Shown here one piece after another: positions 40,136 through 48,882 of a stretch of DNA of 64,000 nt. Numbering within the stretch: position 1 is the stretch's first letter; the number at the start of each line of letters is the position of its first letter. The notes under the pieces were generated by a model. The model was not told the DNA's origin. It searched no databases and saw only the letters and a list, made by a program, of their open reading frames with translations. The translations under genes were made by a program, and so were the position numbers. The DNA lies in assembly GCA_964389305.1 (NCBI GenBank), contig CAYMEK010000014.1, positions 1 through 64,000 of the forward strand, read 5' to 3'. Origin of the DNA: CAYMEK01 sp964389305. Lineage in GTDB: Bacteria > Spirochaetota > Spirochaetia > SZUA-6 > DRHE01.

Positions 40136-40600
40136 ATGCTGAGCGAAGAGGAGCGAAATGAGATCCAGGCCTCCTTCGACCGCTATCCCCAGAAGCGGCC
40201 CGTGATGCCCGAGGCGCTGCGCGCAGTGCAGCGCCGGCGAGGCTGGGTTTCCGATGAAGCGGTTCGGGACATTGCCGAGTTTCTCGATTTGACCGTCGAG
40301 GAGGTCGACGCGGTGGCCACCTTCTACAACCTGGTCTACCGGAAGCCCGTTGGCAGGCACGTCATCCTGCTGTGTGAGAGCGTGAGCTGCTGGATCATGG
40401 GCTACCAGAATCTCTACGAGCACCTGCGCTCCAGGCTGGGAATCGAAATGGGGCAGACGACATCCGACGGAAGGTTCACCCTCCTGCCGGCGCCGTGCCT
40501 GGGGGCCTGCGACCAGGCTCCGGTCATGATGATCGACGAGGATCTGCACGGCAGGCTGGACGCAGGAGCAATCGACCGGATCCTCGAGCAGTATCCTTAG
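40136..40600 (+). CDS. nuoE: Complex I subunit E ([2Fe-2S])
   Basis: The 154-residue thioredoxin-fold subunit carries the four Cys of cluster N1a, in LCESVSCWIMG and PAPCLGACDQAP. The helical N-terminus holds KRPVMPEALRAVQRRRGWV, a typical opening for this family. ATG 40136 has AAAGGAGA upstream; the frame is open to 40049 but that would overlap the end of nuoCD. NuoE, with NuoF and NuoG, makes the NADH-oxidising module, so this is a full NADH-linked complex I and not the ferredoxin-linked short form. Confidence 0.92.
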   Translation: MLSEEERNEIQASFDRYPQKRPVMPEALRAVQRRRGWVSDEAVRDIAEFLDLTVEEVDAVATFYNLVYRKPVGRHVILLCESVSCWIMGYQNLYEHLRSRLGIEMGQTTSDGRFTLLPAPCLGACDQAPVMMIDEDLHGRLDAGAIDRILEQYP

Positions 40601-40612
40601 AAAGGCGGGGAA

Positions 40613-41884
40613 GTGGAACGGCACCTGACCAGGAACATACGCCCAAACAGGGAGGCTTTCCCGCTCGCGGAGTACGAGCGCACCGGCGGCTACGAGGGGC
40701 TGCGCAAGGCTCTGGCCATGAGCCCGCAGGACGTCCAGGAGCTGGTAACCAGCTCCGGCCTGAGAGGGCGCGGAGGGGCGGGATTTCCCACGGGACAGAA
40801 GTGGAGCTTCGTGCCGATGGGTGAGAGCGCCCGGGGTCCCAAGTACTACATCGTCAACGCCGATGAGATGGAACCGGGGACCATGAAGGACCGCCTGCTG
40901 CTGGAAGGAGATCCCCACCAGGTCGTGGAGGGAGCCATCATCGGCGCCTATGCCATCGAGGCGGAGGTAGTCTACATCTATCTGCGTTGGGCCTACCGGC
41001 TGGCCGGCCGCCGCCTTCAAGAGGCGATCGACGAGGCCTCCTGGCGCGGCTACCTGGGAACCGACATCCTGGGTTCCGGATTCAACGTGCACGTATACGT
41101 CCACCAGTCCAGCGGCCGCTACATCTGCGGAGAAGAGGACGGGCTCATGGATGCTCTGGAGGGCCGGCGGCCGATCCCCCGGCCGAAGCCTCCTTTCCCC
41201 CAGACCTGCGGTTTGTGGGGAAGGCCCACCGTCGTGAACAACGTGGAAACGGTGAGCAACCTTCCCGGAATCCTGCGCCGGGGGGCCCAGTGGTTCAAAG
41301 ACTTGAGCCTGAGCGAGGACGGCGGCACCAAGATCTACGGGGTGAGCGGACGGGTGAAGCGGCCGGGGATCTTCGAGTTGCCCCTGGGCACGACGGCCCG
41401 GGAACTCATCTTCGAACAGGCCGGCGGCATGGCTGATGGGGCGCGCCTGCGGGCCTTCCTGCCCGGAGGCGGATCTACGGATTTCCTCATCGACGAGCAC
41501 CTGGACGTGAAGCTGGACTACGCATCGGTGGCCGCGGCCGGAAGCCGCCTCGGCACAGGCACCATCGTGGTCGTTGACGACGGGATCTGCCCGGTCAGCG
41601 TCCTGATCAGCCTGGAGCGCTTCTTCATGAGGGAGTCCTGCGGATGGTGTACTCCCTGCCGCGAGGGGCTGCCCTGGATCCTCGCCCTGCTGGAGGAGCT
41701 GGAGGAGGGCAGGGGCCGGGAGGAATCCCTGGAGCTGCTGGAGTTCCACTGCCGCACCATCAAACCGGGACTGACTTTCTGCCCCCTGGCCCCGGGCGCA
41801 ATGGAGCCGCTGGCCAGCGCCCTGAAGTACTTTCGCGAGGACCTGCTGCGGCACGTGCGCGAAAAAAGGTGCCCCTGGAGGTAG
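40613..41884 (+). CDS. nuoF: Complex I subunit F (NADH- and FMN-binding)
   Basis: The 423-residue subunit binds NADH and FMN and has cluster N3. Motifs are SGLRGRGGAGFPTGQKWSF (NADH/FMN), VNADEMEPGTMKDR (where NuoF often has NGDEGEPGTFKDR), and ICGEEDGLMDALEG. The cluster is ESCGWCTPCREG with a last Cys in LTFCPL. GEEDGL differs from the common GEETAL, a small variation. The GTG start at 40613 has GGGGAA before it. It accepts electrons from NADH and passes them to NuoE and NuoG. Confidence 0.92.
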   Translation: MERHLTRNIRPNREAFPLAEYERTGGYEGLRKALAMSPQDVQELVTSSGLRGRGGAGFPTGQKWSFVPMGESARGPKYYIVNADEMEPGTMKDRLLLEGDPHQVVEGAIIGAYAIEAEVVYIYLRWAYRLAGRRLQEAIDEASWRGYLGTDILGSGFNVHVYVHQSSGRYICGEEDGLMDALEGRRPIPRPKPPFPQTCGLWGRPTVVNNVETVSNLPGILRRGAQWFKDLSLSEDGGTKIYGVSGRVKRPGIFELPLGTTARELIFEQAGGMADGARLRAFLPGGGSTDFLIDEHLDVKLDYASVAAAGSRLGTGTIVVVDDGICPVSVLISLERFFMRESCGWCTPCREGLPWILALLEELEEGRGREESLELLEFHCRTIKPGLTFCPLAPGAMEPLASALKYFREDLLRHVREKRCPWR

Positions 41885-41886
41885 CG

Positions 41887-44664
41887 GTGGCCACTCTGTA
41901 CGTCGACGGCATACCGTACGAATTCGAAGACCAGCACCGGACGTTGCTGGAGGTGTGCCTGTCCCTCGGCTTCGACATCCCTTACTTCTGCTGGCACCCG
42001 GCCATGCACTCCGTGGGTGCCTGCCGGCAGTGTGCTGTCAAGCAGTTCAAGGATGAAAACGACTCGCACGGAAAGATCGTGATGTCCTGCATGACCCAGG
42101 CCGGTGACGGTATGCGAATCTCTATTGACGACCCCGAGGTCAAGGCCTTCCGCGCCGCAGTAATCGAGTGGTTGATGCTGAACCATCCCCACGATTGCCC
42201 GGTGTGCGACGAAGGGGGGGAATGCCACCTGCAGGACATGACCGTCATGAACGGGCATGTGTACCGCCGCAACCGCTTTCCCAAACGCACCTTTCGCAAT
42301 CAGGATCTGGGGCCCTTTCTCCACCACGAGATGAATCGCTGTATCCAGTGCTATCGCTGCATTCGATTCTACCGGGATATCGCCGGCGGGAGGGACCTGG
42401 AGGCCTTCGGCTGCCACGATGATGTTTACTTCGGCCGCTACGAAGACGGCGCGCTGGCCTCGGGGTTCAGCGGCAATCTGGTGGAGATCTGCCCCACCGG
42501 CGTATTCACCGACAAGACCTTCCGACGTCACTTTACCCGCGTCTGGGACCTGCAGACCGCCCCGTCGGTATGCGTGCACTGCGCTCTGGGCTGCAACACC
42601 TTGCCAGGAGAGCGTTACGGCATGCTGCGGCGCATCCGCAACCGCTACCATTACGATGTGAACGGCTACTTCCTCTGCGACCGCGGCCGCTTCGGCTACG
42701 AGTTCGTCAACGGCGAGCGGCGCATCCGCCGCCCCCGGCTGCGCGGTAGCGCAGAGGTGGTCCCCGCGAGCGCGGAGCAAGCCGTCCGGCGTGCGGCGGA
42801 CCTCCTGGGCAGGGGAAGGCTCATCGGCATCGGTTCTCCTCGGGCTTCGGTGGAGTCCAACTTCGCCCTGCTCAGGCTGGTGGGAGCCGGTAACTTCTTC
42901 CACGGCCTGGCCCACCGCGAGCTGGACCTGATCCGCCTGTTCGCGCGCAGCGTGGTCGAAGGACCCACGCCGATCGCCTCCCTGCGGCAGGCGGCCGAGT
43001 CGGACGGGGTGCTCGTGCTCGGGGAGGACATCCCCAATACGGCGCCCCTCCTCACCCTGGCCATCCGCCAGGCGGCGATTCAGAAACCTCTGGAGGAGGC
43101 CAGGAACCGGCAGCCCAGGATACCGGCCTGGGAGGATGCGGCCATCCGCGAAGCGATCCAGCAGGAGCGGGGCCCGGTGTACGTGGCCACTCCGGCGGCA
43201 AGCGGTCTGGACGAGCTGGCCTCCGAGAGCTTCCGGGGGACGCCCCAGGATATCGCCCGGTTGGCCTTCGAGCTTTCCCATCGGCTGGACCCGGAGTCGG
43301 CGGCCGCCGAAGTCGACGAACGGACAGGGGCCCTGGCGCAGCGTATGGCCGGGGCCCTGCGGGACTGCCGGCGGCCCCTGGTGATCTGCGGAACAACCCT
43401 GGCCAGCGCCGAGCTGGTACAGGGAGCCTGCAATGTCGCCTGGGCGCTTACCCGCGCCGGTGTCCAGGCTAGACTGAGCTTCGTGGCACCCGAGTGCAAC
43501 AGCATGGCTGCCGCCTTGCTGGAAGGGGGCTCGCTGGAGGACGCGGTGCGGGAGGCGGCTTCCGCCGGCGGCGGGAATGTCCCGCAATCTGCGGACAAGG
43601 CGGGAACCCCGGACGCCGCTGCCGGGGTCACGGTAGTGATCGTGGAGAACGACCTCACGCGCCGTCTCCCCTCTGAGCAGTTGAAGCCGCTGTTTGCCCC
43701 GGAAGCCCGGATCATCTGCATCGATCACGTGGAATCCCCCACTACAGAGACAGCCGCGGTGCTCCTTCCCGCCGCCACCTTCGCCGAAGCCAGCGGCACG
43801 CTGATCAGCTCGGAAGGCAGGGCTCAAGCGTTTTACGCGGTCTTTGCCCCGGAGGAGGAGATCCGGCCGAGCTGGCGTTGGATCGGAGAGCTGCTGTCGG
43901 CTTCGGGAAAGACGGAGGCACAACCCTGGCCGAGCCTGGGCAGTATCCTGGAGGAGCTGGCCGGCCACGATCCCAAGCTGTCCAGCCTGGTCGAGCTCGA
44001 CCGCATCGATGGCTCCGGCTTGATGGACAGACCCGTGCCCAGACTGAGCCGCCGGGCCAGCGGCCGCACGTCCGAGCACGCCGCCCGGAGCGTCCATGAA
44101 CAGCCGCCGCCGCCGGATCCGGACACACCTCTGTCGTATTCCATGGAGGGCTTCACAGGCAGCCCGCCCTCCGCGCTCGTGCCGCGCTACTGGGCCCCCG
44201 GCTGGAACTCGGTGCAGTCGCTGAACAAGCAGCAGACGGTGCCGGGCGGTCCGCTTCGCGGCGGGAGTCCGGGCTTTCGCCTGCTGGAGCCCGGCGGAGA
44301 CACCCAGCGGGAGTATTACCATCGGATCCCGGATCCGTTCAAGCCTCGGGAGGGGGAGATCCTGCTTCTGCCCCTCATCCGGTTGTTCGGATCCGAGGAG
44401 CTCAGCCGGCTGGCGCCGGGAATAGCCAGCCTCATTCTCCCCCCCGCGCTGCGTCTCCATCCGCAGGATGCCGGACGGTTGGGGCTGGGGCTGGGCACAC
44501 AGGTGGAGCTGGCGGTTGGCTCGGACAGGTGGCGTCTTCCCCTGGAGCTGGATGAGGGGATGATCCCCGGTACGGCGCTGGTGCCGGCGGGTCTCCCCGG
44601 GGAGAGCCCGCCGCTGCTGCCCGCCTGGGCCAAGCTCGGCAAGATAGAAGGGGAGAGCCGATGA
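41887..44664 (+). CDS. nuoG: Complex I subunit G (iron-sulfur, molybdopterin-family)
   Basis: The 925-residue subunit begins with a [2Fe-2S] ferredoxin domain (FCWHPAMHSVGACRQCAV). It continues with HPHDCPVCDEGGECHLQD and CIQCYRCIRFYRDI. A further Cys set, VCVHCALGCNTLPG plus FLCDRGRFG, would hold the extra N7 cluster known from E. coli and Thermus. The long C-terminal part is a degenerate molybdopterin oxidoreductase domain without cofactor-binding residues that I can identify. Start GTG 41887 follows GGAGG at five bases and the nuoF stop at two bases. It carries electrons along the peripheral arm. Confidence 0.9.
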   Translation: MATLYVDGIPYEFEDQHRTLLEVCLSLGFDIPYFCWHPAMHSVGACRQCAVKQFKDENDSHGKIVMSCMTQAGDGMRISIDDPEVKAFRAAVIEWLMLNHPHDCPVCDEGGECHLQDMTVMNGHVYRRNRFPKRTFRNQDLGPFLHHEMNRCIQCYRCIRFYRDIAGGRDLEAFGCHDDVYFGRYEDGALASGFSGNLVEICPTGVFTDKTFRRHFTRVWDLQTAPSVCVHCALGCNTLPGERYGMLRRIRNRYHYDVNGYFLCDRGRFGYEFVNGERRIRRPRLRGSAEVVPASAEQAVRRAADLLGRGRLIGIGSPRASVESNFALLRLVGAGNFFHGLAHRELDLIRLFARSVVEGPTPIASLRQAAESDGVLVLGEDIPNTAPLLTLAIRQAAIQKPLEEARNRQPRIPAWEDAAIREAIQQERGPVYVATPAASGLDELASESFRGTPQDIARLAFELSHRLDPESAAAEVDERTGALAQRMAGALRDCRRPLVICGTTLASAELVQGACNVAWALTRAGVQARLSFVAPECNSMAAALLEGGSLEDAVREAASAGGGNVPQSADKAGTPDAAAGVTVVIVENDLTRRLPSEQLKPLFAPEARIICIDHVESPTTETAAVLLPAATFAEASGTLISSEGRAQAFYAVFAPEEEIRPSWRWIGELLSASGKTEAQPWPSLGSILEELAGHDPKLSSLVELDRIDGSGLMDRPVPRLSRRASGRTSEHAARSVHEQPPPPDPDTPLSYSMEGFTGSPPSALVPRYWAPGWNSVQSLNKQQTVPGGPLRGGSPGFRLLEPGGDTQREYYHRIPDPFKPREGEILLLPLIRLFGSEELSRLAPGIASLILPPALRLHPQDAGRLGLGLGTQVELAVGSDRWRLPLELDEGMIPGTALVPAGLPGESPPLLPAWAKLGKIEGESR

Positions 44665-45617
44665 GCGCAGCGATCCGGAGCATCATCACTGTAGCCGGAG
44701 TATTGGTCGGCGTGCTGGCCCTGGCGGGCGGTCTCACCTTTATCGAACGGCGTCTGCTCGGGCTCTTTCAGGAGCGCTACGGGCCGAACCGGGCCGGTCC
44801 GCTCGGGTTGCTGCAGGTGGTGGCGGACGCCGTCAAGATCCTGACCAAGGAAGACTGGATCGCACCTTTCAGCGACCGGGTCGTGTTCTTCCTGGCTCCG
44901 GCCATCATGGTGGCGGCCACCGTCATGCCGTTTTCGGTCGTGGTTTTCAGCCCCGGGGTGGCAGTGGCGGACCTGAACATCGGGCTTCTGTTCTTCCTGG
45001 CCATGTCCTCCCTGGCGGTGTATGGGGTGGCTCTGGGCGGCTGGGCCTCCAACAGCAAGTACCCGCTGCTCGGCAGCCTGAGGGCGGTCGGACAGATGGT
45101 CAGCTACGAGGTGTTCATGGGTCTGTCCCTGATGGGGGTAGTCGTTCTCGCCGGGTCCTTCAGTCTGGGGGAGATCGTGAGGGCGCAGCAGGGGATGTGG
45201 TTCTGCATCCCCCAGCTGCCGGGGCTGATTATCTTCCTGATTGCGGGTATGGCGGAGAGCAGGCGGATCCCTTTCGATCTGCCGGAAGCCGAGGCCGAGC
45301 TGGTCGCCGGATTCCACACGGAGTATTCGGGGTTCAAATTTGCCTTCTTCTACATTGGTGAGTACATAGGCGTCACCCTGCTTTCGACCTTCGTGGTAGT
45401 GTTGTTCTTCGGGGGTTGGCTCGGTCCCTGGCTGCCGCCGATCGTTTGGTTTCTCCTCAAGCTGGCTGTGGTTATCGCGTTCCTGATTTTGGTACGCTCC
45501 GCGCTGCCGCGGCCCAGGTACGACCAGCTGATGCGCTTCGGTTGGACGATCATGCTCCCGCTGGCCCTGGCGAACCTGCTGGTGACCGGCGCGGTCGTGC
45601 TGGCTGTGGGGAGATAG
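44661..45617 (+). CDS. nuoH: Complex I subunit H
   Basis: The 318-residue membrane subunit has about eight helices. Conserved loops are ERRLLGLFQERYGPNRAGPLG near helix 1, AVGQMVSYEVFMGLSLMG, and ESRRIPFDLPEAEAELVAGF with the acidic residues of the E-channel. It sits at the junction of the two arms and forms part of the quinone site. ATG 44661 overlaps the nuoG stop (ATGA). The paralogue EchB on the opposite strand shares the same loops but is shorter. Confidence 0.93.
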   Translation: MSAAIRSIITVAGVLVGVLALAGGLTFIERRLLGLFQERYGPNRAGPLGLLQVVADAVKILTKEDWIAPFSDRVVFFLAPAIMVAATVMPFSVVVFSPGVAVADLNIGLLFFLAMSSLAVYGVALGGWASNSKYPLLGSLRAVGQMVSYEVFMGLSLMGVVVLAGSFSLGEIVRAQQGMWFCIPQLPGLIIFLIAGMAESRRIPFDLPEAEAELVAGFHTEYSGFKFAFFYIGEYIGVTLLSTFVVVLFFGGWLGPWLPPIVWFLLKLAVVIAFLILVRSALPRPRYDQLMRFGWTIMLPLALANLLVTGAVVLAVGR

Positions 45618-45640
45618 CGATGCAGAGGAGCTGTTAGGAT

Positions 45641-46156
45641 ATGTTCAGTATCATACGCACTCTTTGGTTGGTTTTCCTGCGGGCCTTTGCCCCCCGTTTC
45701 ACCGTTCGCTATCCGGAACGGCGCCGGCGGCTGCCGCCCCGCTGGAGGGGGCGGATCATCCTTTCCAGGGACCCGGAGGGCAAGGAGCGCTGCGTGGCCT
45801 GCTACCTCTGCGCCGTGGCCTGCCCCGTGGACTGCATAGCTCTGCAGGCGGCGGAGGATGAGCACGGAAGGAGATATCCCGCTTTCTTTCGTATCAACTT
45901 TTCCCGCTGCATCTTCTGCGGTTTCTGCGAGGACGCCTGTCCGACCTACGCCATCCAGCTCACCCCGGACTTCGAAATGGCCGAGTATCACAGGCAGGAG
46001 CTGGTGTACGAGAAGGAGGACCTGCTGATCGGCGGACAGGGCAAGTATCCCGGGTACGACTTTTATCGCGTGGCGGGGGTGAGCATCGCCGGAAAGGGCA
46101 AGGGTGAGGCCGGCGGCGAAAGACCGCCGGTGGATACGCGCGGTCTGATGCCGTAG
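45641..46156 (+). CDS. nuoI: Complex I subunit I (2x[4Fe-4S])
   Basis: The 171-residue subunit has two ferredoxin motifs, CVACYLCAVACPVDC and CIFCGFCEDACPTYA, for clusters N6a and N6b. An N-terminal amphipathic segment that lies on the membrane precedes them. After them comes the family stretch TPDFEMAEYHRQELVYEKEDL. The last 40 residues are polar. The paralogue EchF holds the same pair of clusters in a shorter protein. A GAGGAG site lies upstream. Confidence 0.92.
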   Translation: MFSIIRTLWLVFLRAFAPRFTVRYPERRRRLPPRWRGRIILSRDPEGKERCVACYLCAVACPVDCIALQAAEDEHGRRYPAFFRINFSRCIFCGFCEDACPTYAIQLTPDFEMAEYHRQELVYEKEDLLIGGQGKYPGYDFYRVAGVSIAGKGKGEAGGERPPVDTRGLMP

Positions 46157-46176
46157 GCCGGTGTCGAGGAGGAGTG

Positions 46177-46680
46177 ATGAATGCAGCCGTCTGGATCGCA
46201 GGGAGCCTCTCCGTGCTGAGCACGCTCCTGGCGATCACCCGCCGAAACGCGGTGCATGCCCTGCTGTACCTGATCGTAGGCATGCTCGGCGTGGCGGTCG
46301 TGCTCTACGCTTTTGGGGCCGCCTTCGCGGCGGTCCTCCAGATCGTGATTTGGGCTGGAGCCATCATGGTGCTGTTCCTGTTCGTGATGATGATGCTCAG
46401 TCTGCGTACCGAGCCCAAGAGCTCGCTAAGCCTGCGGCAGGCGGCGGGGCCGGCCCTGCTGACGGCGATCCTGGCCCTGGAGCTGGTGATCATGGTCGCC
46501 CTGGCGCCTGCGGATCCTCCGGCCGCCGCCGCGGTGGAGCCGAAACAGGTCGGAGCCGCCCTGTACGGGCCCTACGCCCTGGGGGTTGAACTGGCCTCCG
46601 TGCTGCTGCTAGTCGGGGTAGCCGGAGCCTTGCACCTGGGGCGGCGCAGCTCGGAAGGGGAGGGGGAGGAGGTTCAGTGA
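46177..46680 (+). CDS. nuoJ: Complex I subunit J
   Basis: The 167-residue protein has five hydrophobic helices and the NuoJ marks TRRNAVHALLYLIVGMLG, AAFAAVLQIVIWAGAIMVLF with the pi-bulge region, and VMMMLSLRTEP. It belongs to the membrane arm next to NuoA and NuoK. A GAGGAGG sequence precedes ATG 46177 (GTG 46174 is also open). The stop overlaps the nuoK start. Confidence 0.9.
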   Translation: MNAAVWIAGSLSVLSTLLAITRRNAVHALLYLIVGMLGVAVVLYAFGAAFAAVLQIVIWAGAIMVLFLFVMMMLSLRTEPKSSLSLRQAAGPALLTAILALELVIMVALAPADPPAAAAVEPKQVGAALYGPYALGVELASVLLLVGVAGALHLGRRSSEGEGEEVQ

Positions 46681-46985
46681 CCACACTACCGGTCCAGTAC
46701 GGCCTGCTCCTGGCGGCGGCGCTGTTCGTCGTCGGGCTGGGAGGGCTGCTTCTGCGCAGAAACCTGCTGTTCACGCTGCTGTCCCTGGAGATCATGTTGA
46801 ACGCCTCGGGCCTGGCCTTCATCGTCGCGGCCAGCCGCTGGCAGCAGCCGGACGGACAGATCATGTTCCTGTTCATCCTGGCCATCTCCGCAACCGAGGC
46901 GGCGGTCGGTCTGGCGCTCATCCTGGGGATTCATCGGGTCAGCCGTACCCTTGATCCGGACGAGCTGCGGAAACTGAGAGGCTGA
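46677..46985 (+). CDS. nuoK: Complex I subunit K
   Basis: The 102-residue protein has three helices and the family segment RRNLLFTLLSLEIMLNASG with the key Glu in helix 2, then ILAISATEAAVGLALIL with the second Glu in helix 3. These charges form part of the proton path. GTG 46677 overlaps the nuoJ stop. The nuoL gene begins one base after its stop. Confidence 0.92.
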   Translation: MTTLPVQYGLLLAAALFVVGLGGLLLRRNLLFTLLSLEIMLNASGLAFIVAASRWQQPDGQIMFLFILAISATEAAVGLALILGIHRVSRTLDPDELRKLRG

Positions 46986-46986
46986 G

Positions 46987-48882
46987 ATGACGTTGCTGCT
47001 CTGGCTGATTCCTCTGTTTCCCGCCTGCGGGTTCCTGCTCCTGGCTCTCCTGGGCCGCCGGCTGCCCCCGCGCGCATCCGCGGTCATCGGTACAGGCTCC
47101 GTGGCGCTGTCCGTGGCTGCGGTGGCCCTCGTGACCCTGCGCTACCTGGGCGGCAGCGGTCTCCAGTCGTTCAGCGCCGAGGCGCCCTGGCGCTGGCTGG
47201 AAGCCGCGGGGCTGACCGTCAGCTTTTCTCTGCACCTGGACTCTCTGTCTCTGCTGTGGGCCCTGGTGGTGAGCGGCGTCGGCTTCCTCATTCACCTTTA
47301 CTCCACCAGTTTCATGGCCGGGCAGGAGGGCTACGGGCGCTACTTCGCCTACCTCAACCTCTTCGTGGCCTCCATGCTGCTGCTGGTGCTGGCCGACAGC
47401 CTGCTGCTGCTGTACCTGGGCTGGGAAGGGGTGGGCCTGTGCAGCTACCTGCTCATCGGCTTCTGGTACCGGGAGCCGGCCAACAGCCGGGCTGCGGTCA
47501 AGGCGTTCGTGGTCACCCGCATCGGTGACACCGCCTTCATAGTCGGCATCCTGCTGCTTTACACCCGCCTGGGCGCAAGCGGTATCCAGGATCTGCTCGC
47601 CCGGGCCGCTTCGCAGCTTGGACCCGGCGCGCCGCTGGCGGCGGCCTGCGCCGCACTGTTTTTGGCCGGAGCCGTGGGCAAGAGCGCTCAGGTCCCTCTC
47701 CAGACCTGGCTTCCCGACGCCATGGCCGGCCCCACCCCGGTGAGCGCCCTGATCCACGCGGCTACCATGGTCACCGCCGGAGTGTACCTGATCGCCCGCA
47801 TGAACGCCCTCTTCGCCCTGGCGCCGGCCGTTCGCTTTCTGGTGGCTCTAATCGGCGTCTCCACCCTGATCCTGGCCGGGTTCAGCGCGGCGGTCCAGCG
47901 CGACATCAAGCGTGCTTTGGCCTACTCCACCATCAGCCAGATCGGCTACATGTTCCTGGCTCTCGGCGTGGGCGCCTGGCCGGCGGCGGCCTTCCATTTT
48001 CTCACCCACGCCTGCTTCAAGGCCCTGCTCTTTCTGGGCGCCGGTGTGGTCATCCTCTACCTCGGGGAGGAGCACGACATCTTTCGCATGGGCGGCTTGT
48101 GGAGGAGAATGCCCCTGGTCTTCTGGACCTTTCTGGTCGCCTCTCTGTCCATGGCCGCGTTCCCGCCCCTCACCGCCGGATTTTCCAGCAAGGACTGGAT
48201 CCTGGATTGGGTTTGGAACTCCGGGCCATCGGGGCGGCTGCTCTGGATCCTGGCCCTGGCAGGGGTCCTGCTGACCTCCCTGTACACGTTCCGCCTGTTG
48301 TTTTTGGTGTTCATGGGACCCGAGCGCAGCCGCCCTTCGGGCAGGCCCGGCTCTCTTCTGGCGGCCCCTCTTTTGATCCTGGCCGTGCCGGCGGCGCTCG
48401 GTGGCCTGCTGGAGACGCCCAGTCACCTCGGGAACATCCGGCTGTTCTCCCGTTTCATCGCCGAGACCGCGCCGCTCATGGAGCCCCGGCCGAGCACCCC
48501 CGGGGTGGGCGTCTGGCTGATCGTCGCTTCGGAGGCTGCCTCATTGCTCGGGATCCTGCTGGCCTACGCGGTATTCCGGTTCCATCTGCGGGCGAAGGAG
48601 GAGGCGGCAAATCTGCCGAGGCGGGCGTACCTGCGACGCTTCTGGCTGGCCGGCTGGGGTTTCGACTGGCTGTATGAACGGCTTATCCTTCGCCCCTACC
48701 GGTTGCTCACCCGCGGCGTCGGCAGTGAGCCGCTCGACTGGCTGTACCGGGCTCTGGGCGGCCTGTCGACCGTGCTCCACCGGCAGCTGAGCGCTCTGCA
48801 GAACGGCCGCATCCGCCGCTACGCCGCCGGTATCGCCCTGGGGGCGGCGCTGATCCTCGCATTGGTGGTGGTGCTGATATGA
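46987..48882 (+). CDS. nuoL: Complex I subunit L (antiporter-like)
   Basis: The 631-residue subunit is the distal pump of the membrane arm. It has about 16 helices, the channel Lys in KSAQVPLQTWLPDAMAGP, and the block TPVSALIHAATMVTAGVY. A second channel region is AYSTISQIGYMFLALGVG with the HAC segment HFLTHACFKALLFLGAG after it. The C-terminal lateral helix that runs along the arm is represented by RRFWLAGWGFDWLYE and the last hydrophobic segment. The stop overlaps the nuoM start. Confidence 0.93.
   Translation: MTLLLWLIPLFPACGFLLLALLGRRLPPRASAVIGTGSVALSVAAVALVTLRYLGGSGLQSFSAEAPWRWLEAAGLTVSFSLHLDSLSLLWALVVSGVGFLIHLYSTSFMAGQEGYGRYFAYLNLFVASMLLLVLADSLLLLYLGWEGVGLCSYLLIGFWYREPANSRAAVKAFVVTRIGDTAFIVGILLLYTRLGASGIQDLLARAASQLGPGAPLAAACAALFLAGAVGKSAQVPLQTWLPDAMAGPTPVSALIHAATMVTAGVYLIARMNALFALAPAVRFLVALIGVSTLILAGFSAAVQRDIKRALAYSTISQIGYMFLALGVGAWPAAAFHFLTHACFKALLFLGAGVVILYLGEEHDIFRMGGLWRRMPLVFWTFLVASLSMAAFPPLTAGFSSKDWILDWVWNSGPSGRLLWILALAGVLLTSLYTFRLLFLVFMGPERSRPSGRPGSLLAAPLLILAVPAALGGLLETPSHLGNIRLFSRFIAETAPLMEPRPSTPGVGVWLIVASEAASLLGILLAYAVFRFHLRAKEEAANLPRRAYLRRFWLAGWGFDWLYERLILRPYRLLTRGVGSEPLDWLYRALGGLSTVLHRQLSALQNGRIRRYAAGIALGAALILALVVVLI

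Noticed and set aside
37789..44460. Very long open frames on the minus strand opposite nuoB to nuoG (for example 37789-40137, 39809-41854 and 41518-44460)
   Set aside because: They lie fully antisense to well-conserved complex I genes, show no protein family I recognise, and are expected where high-GC codon use removes stop codons from the opposite strand.
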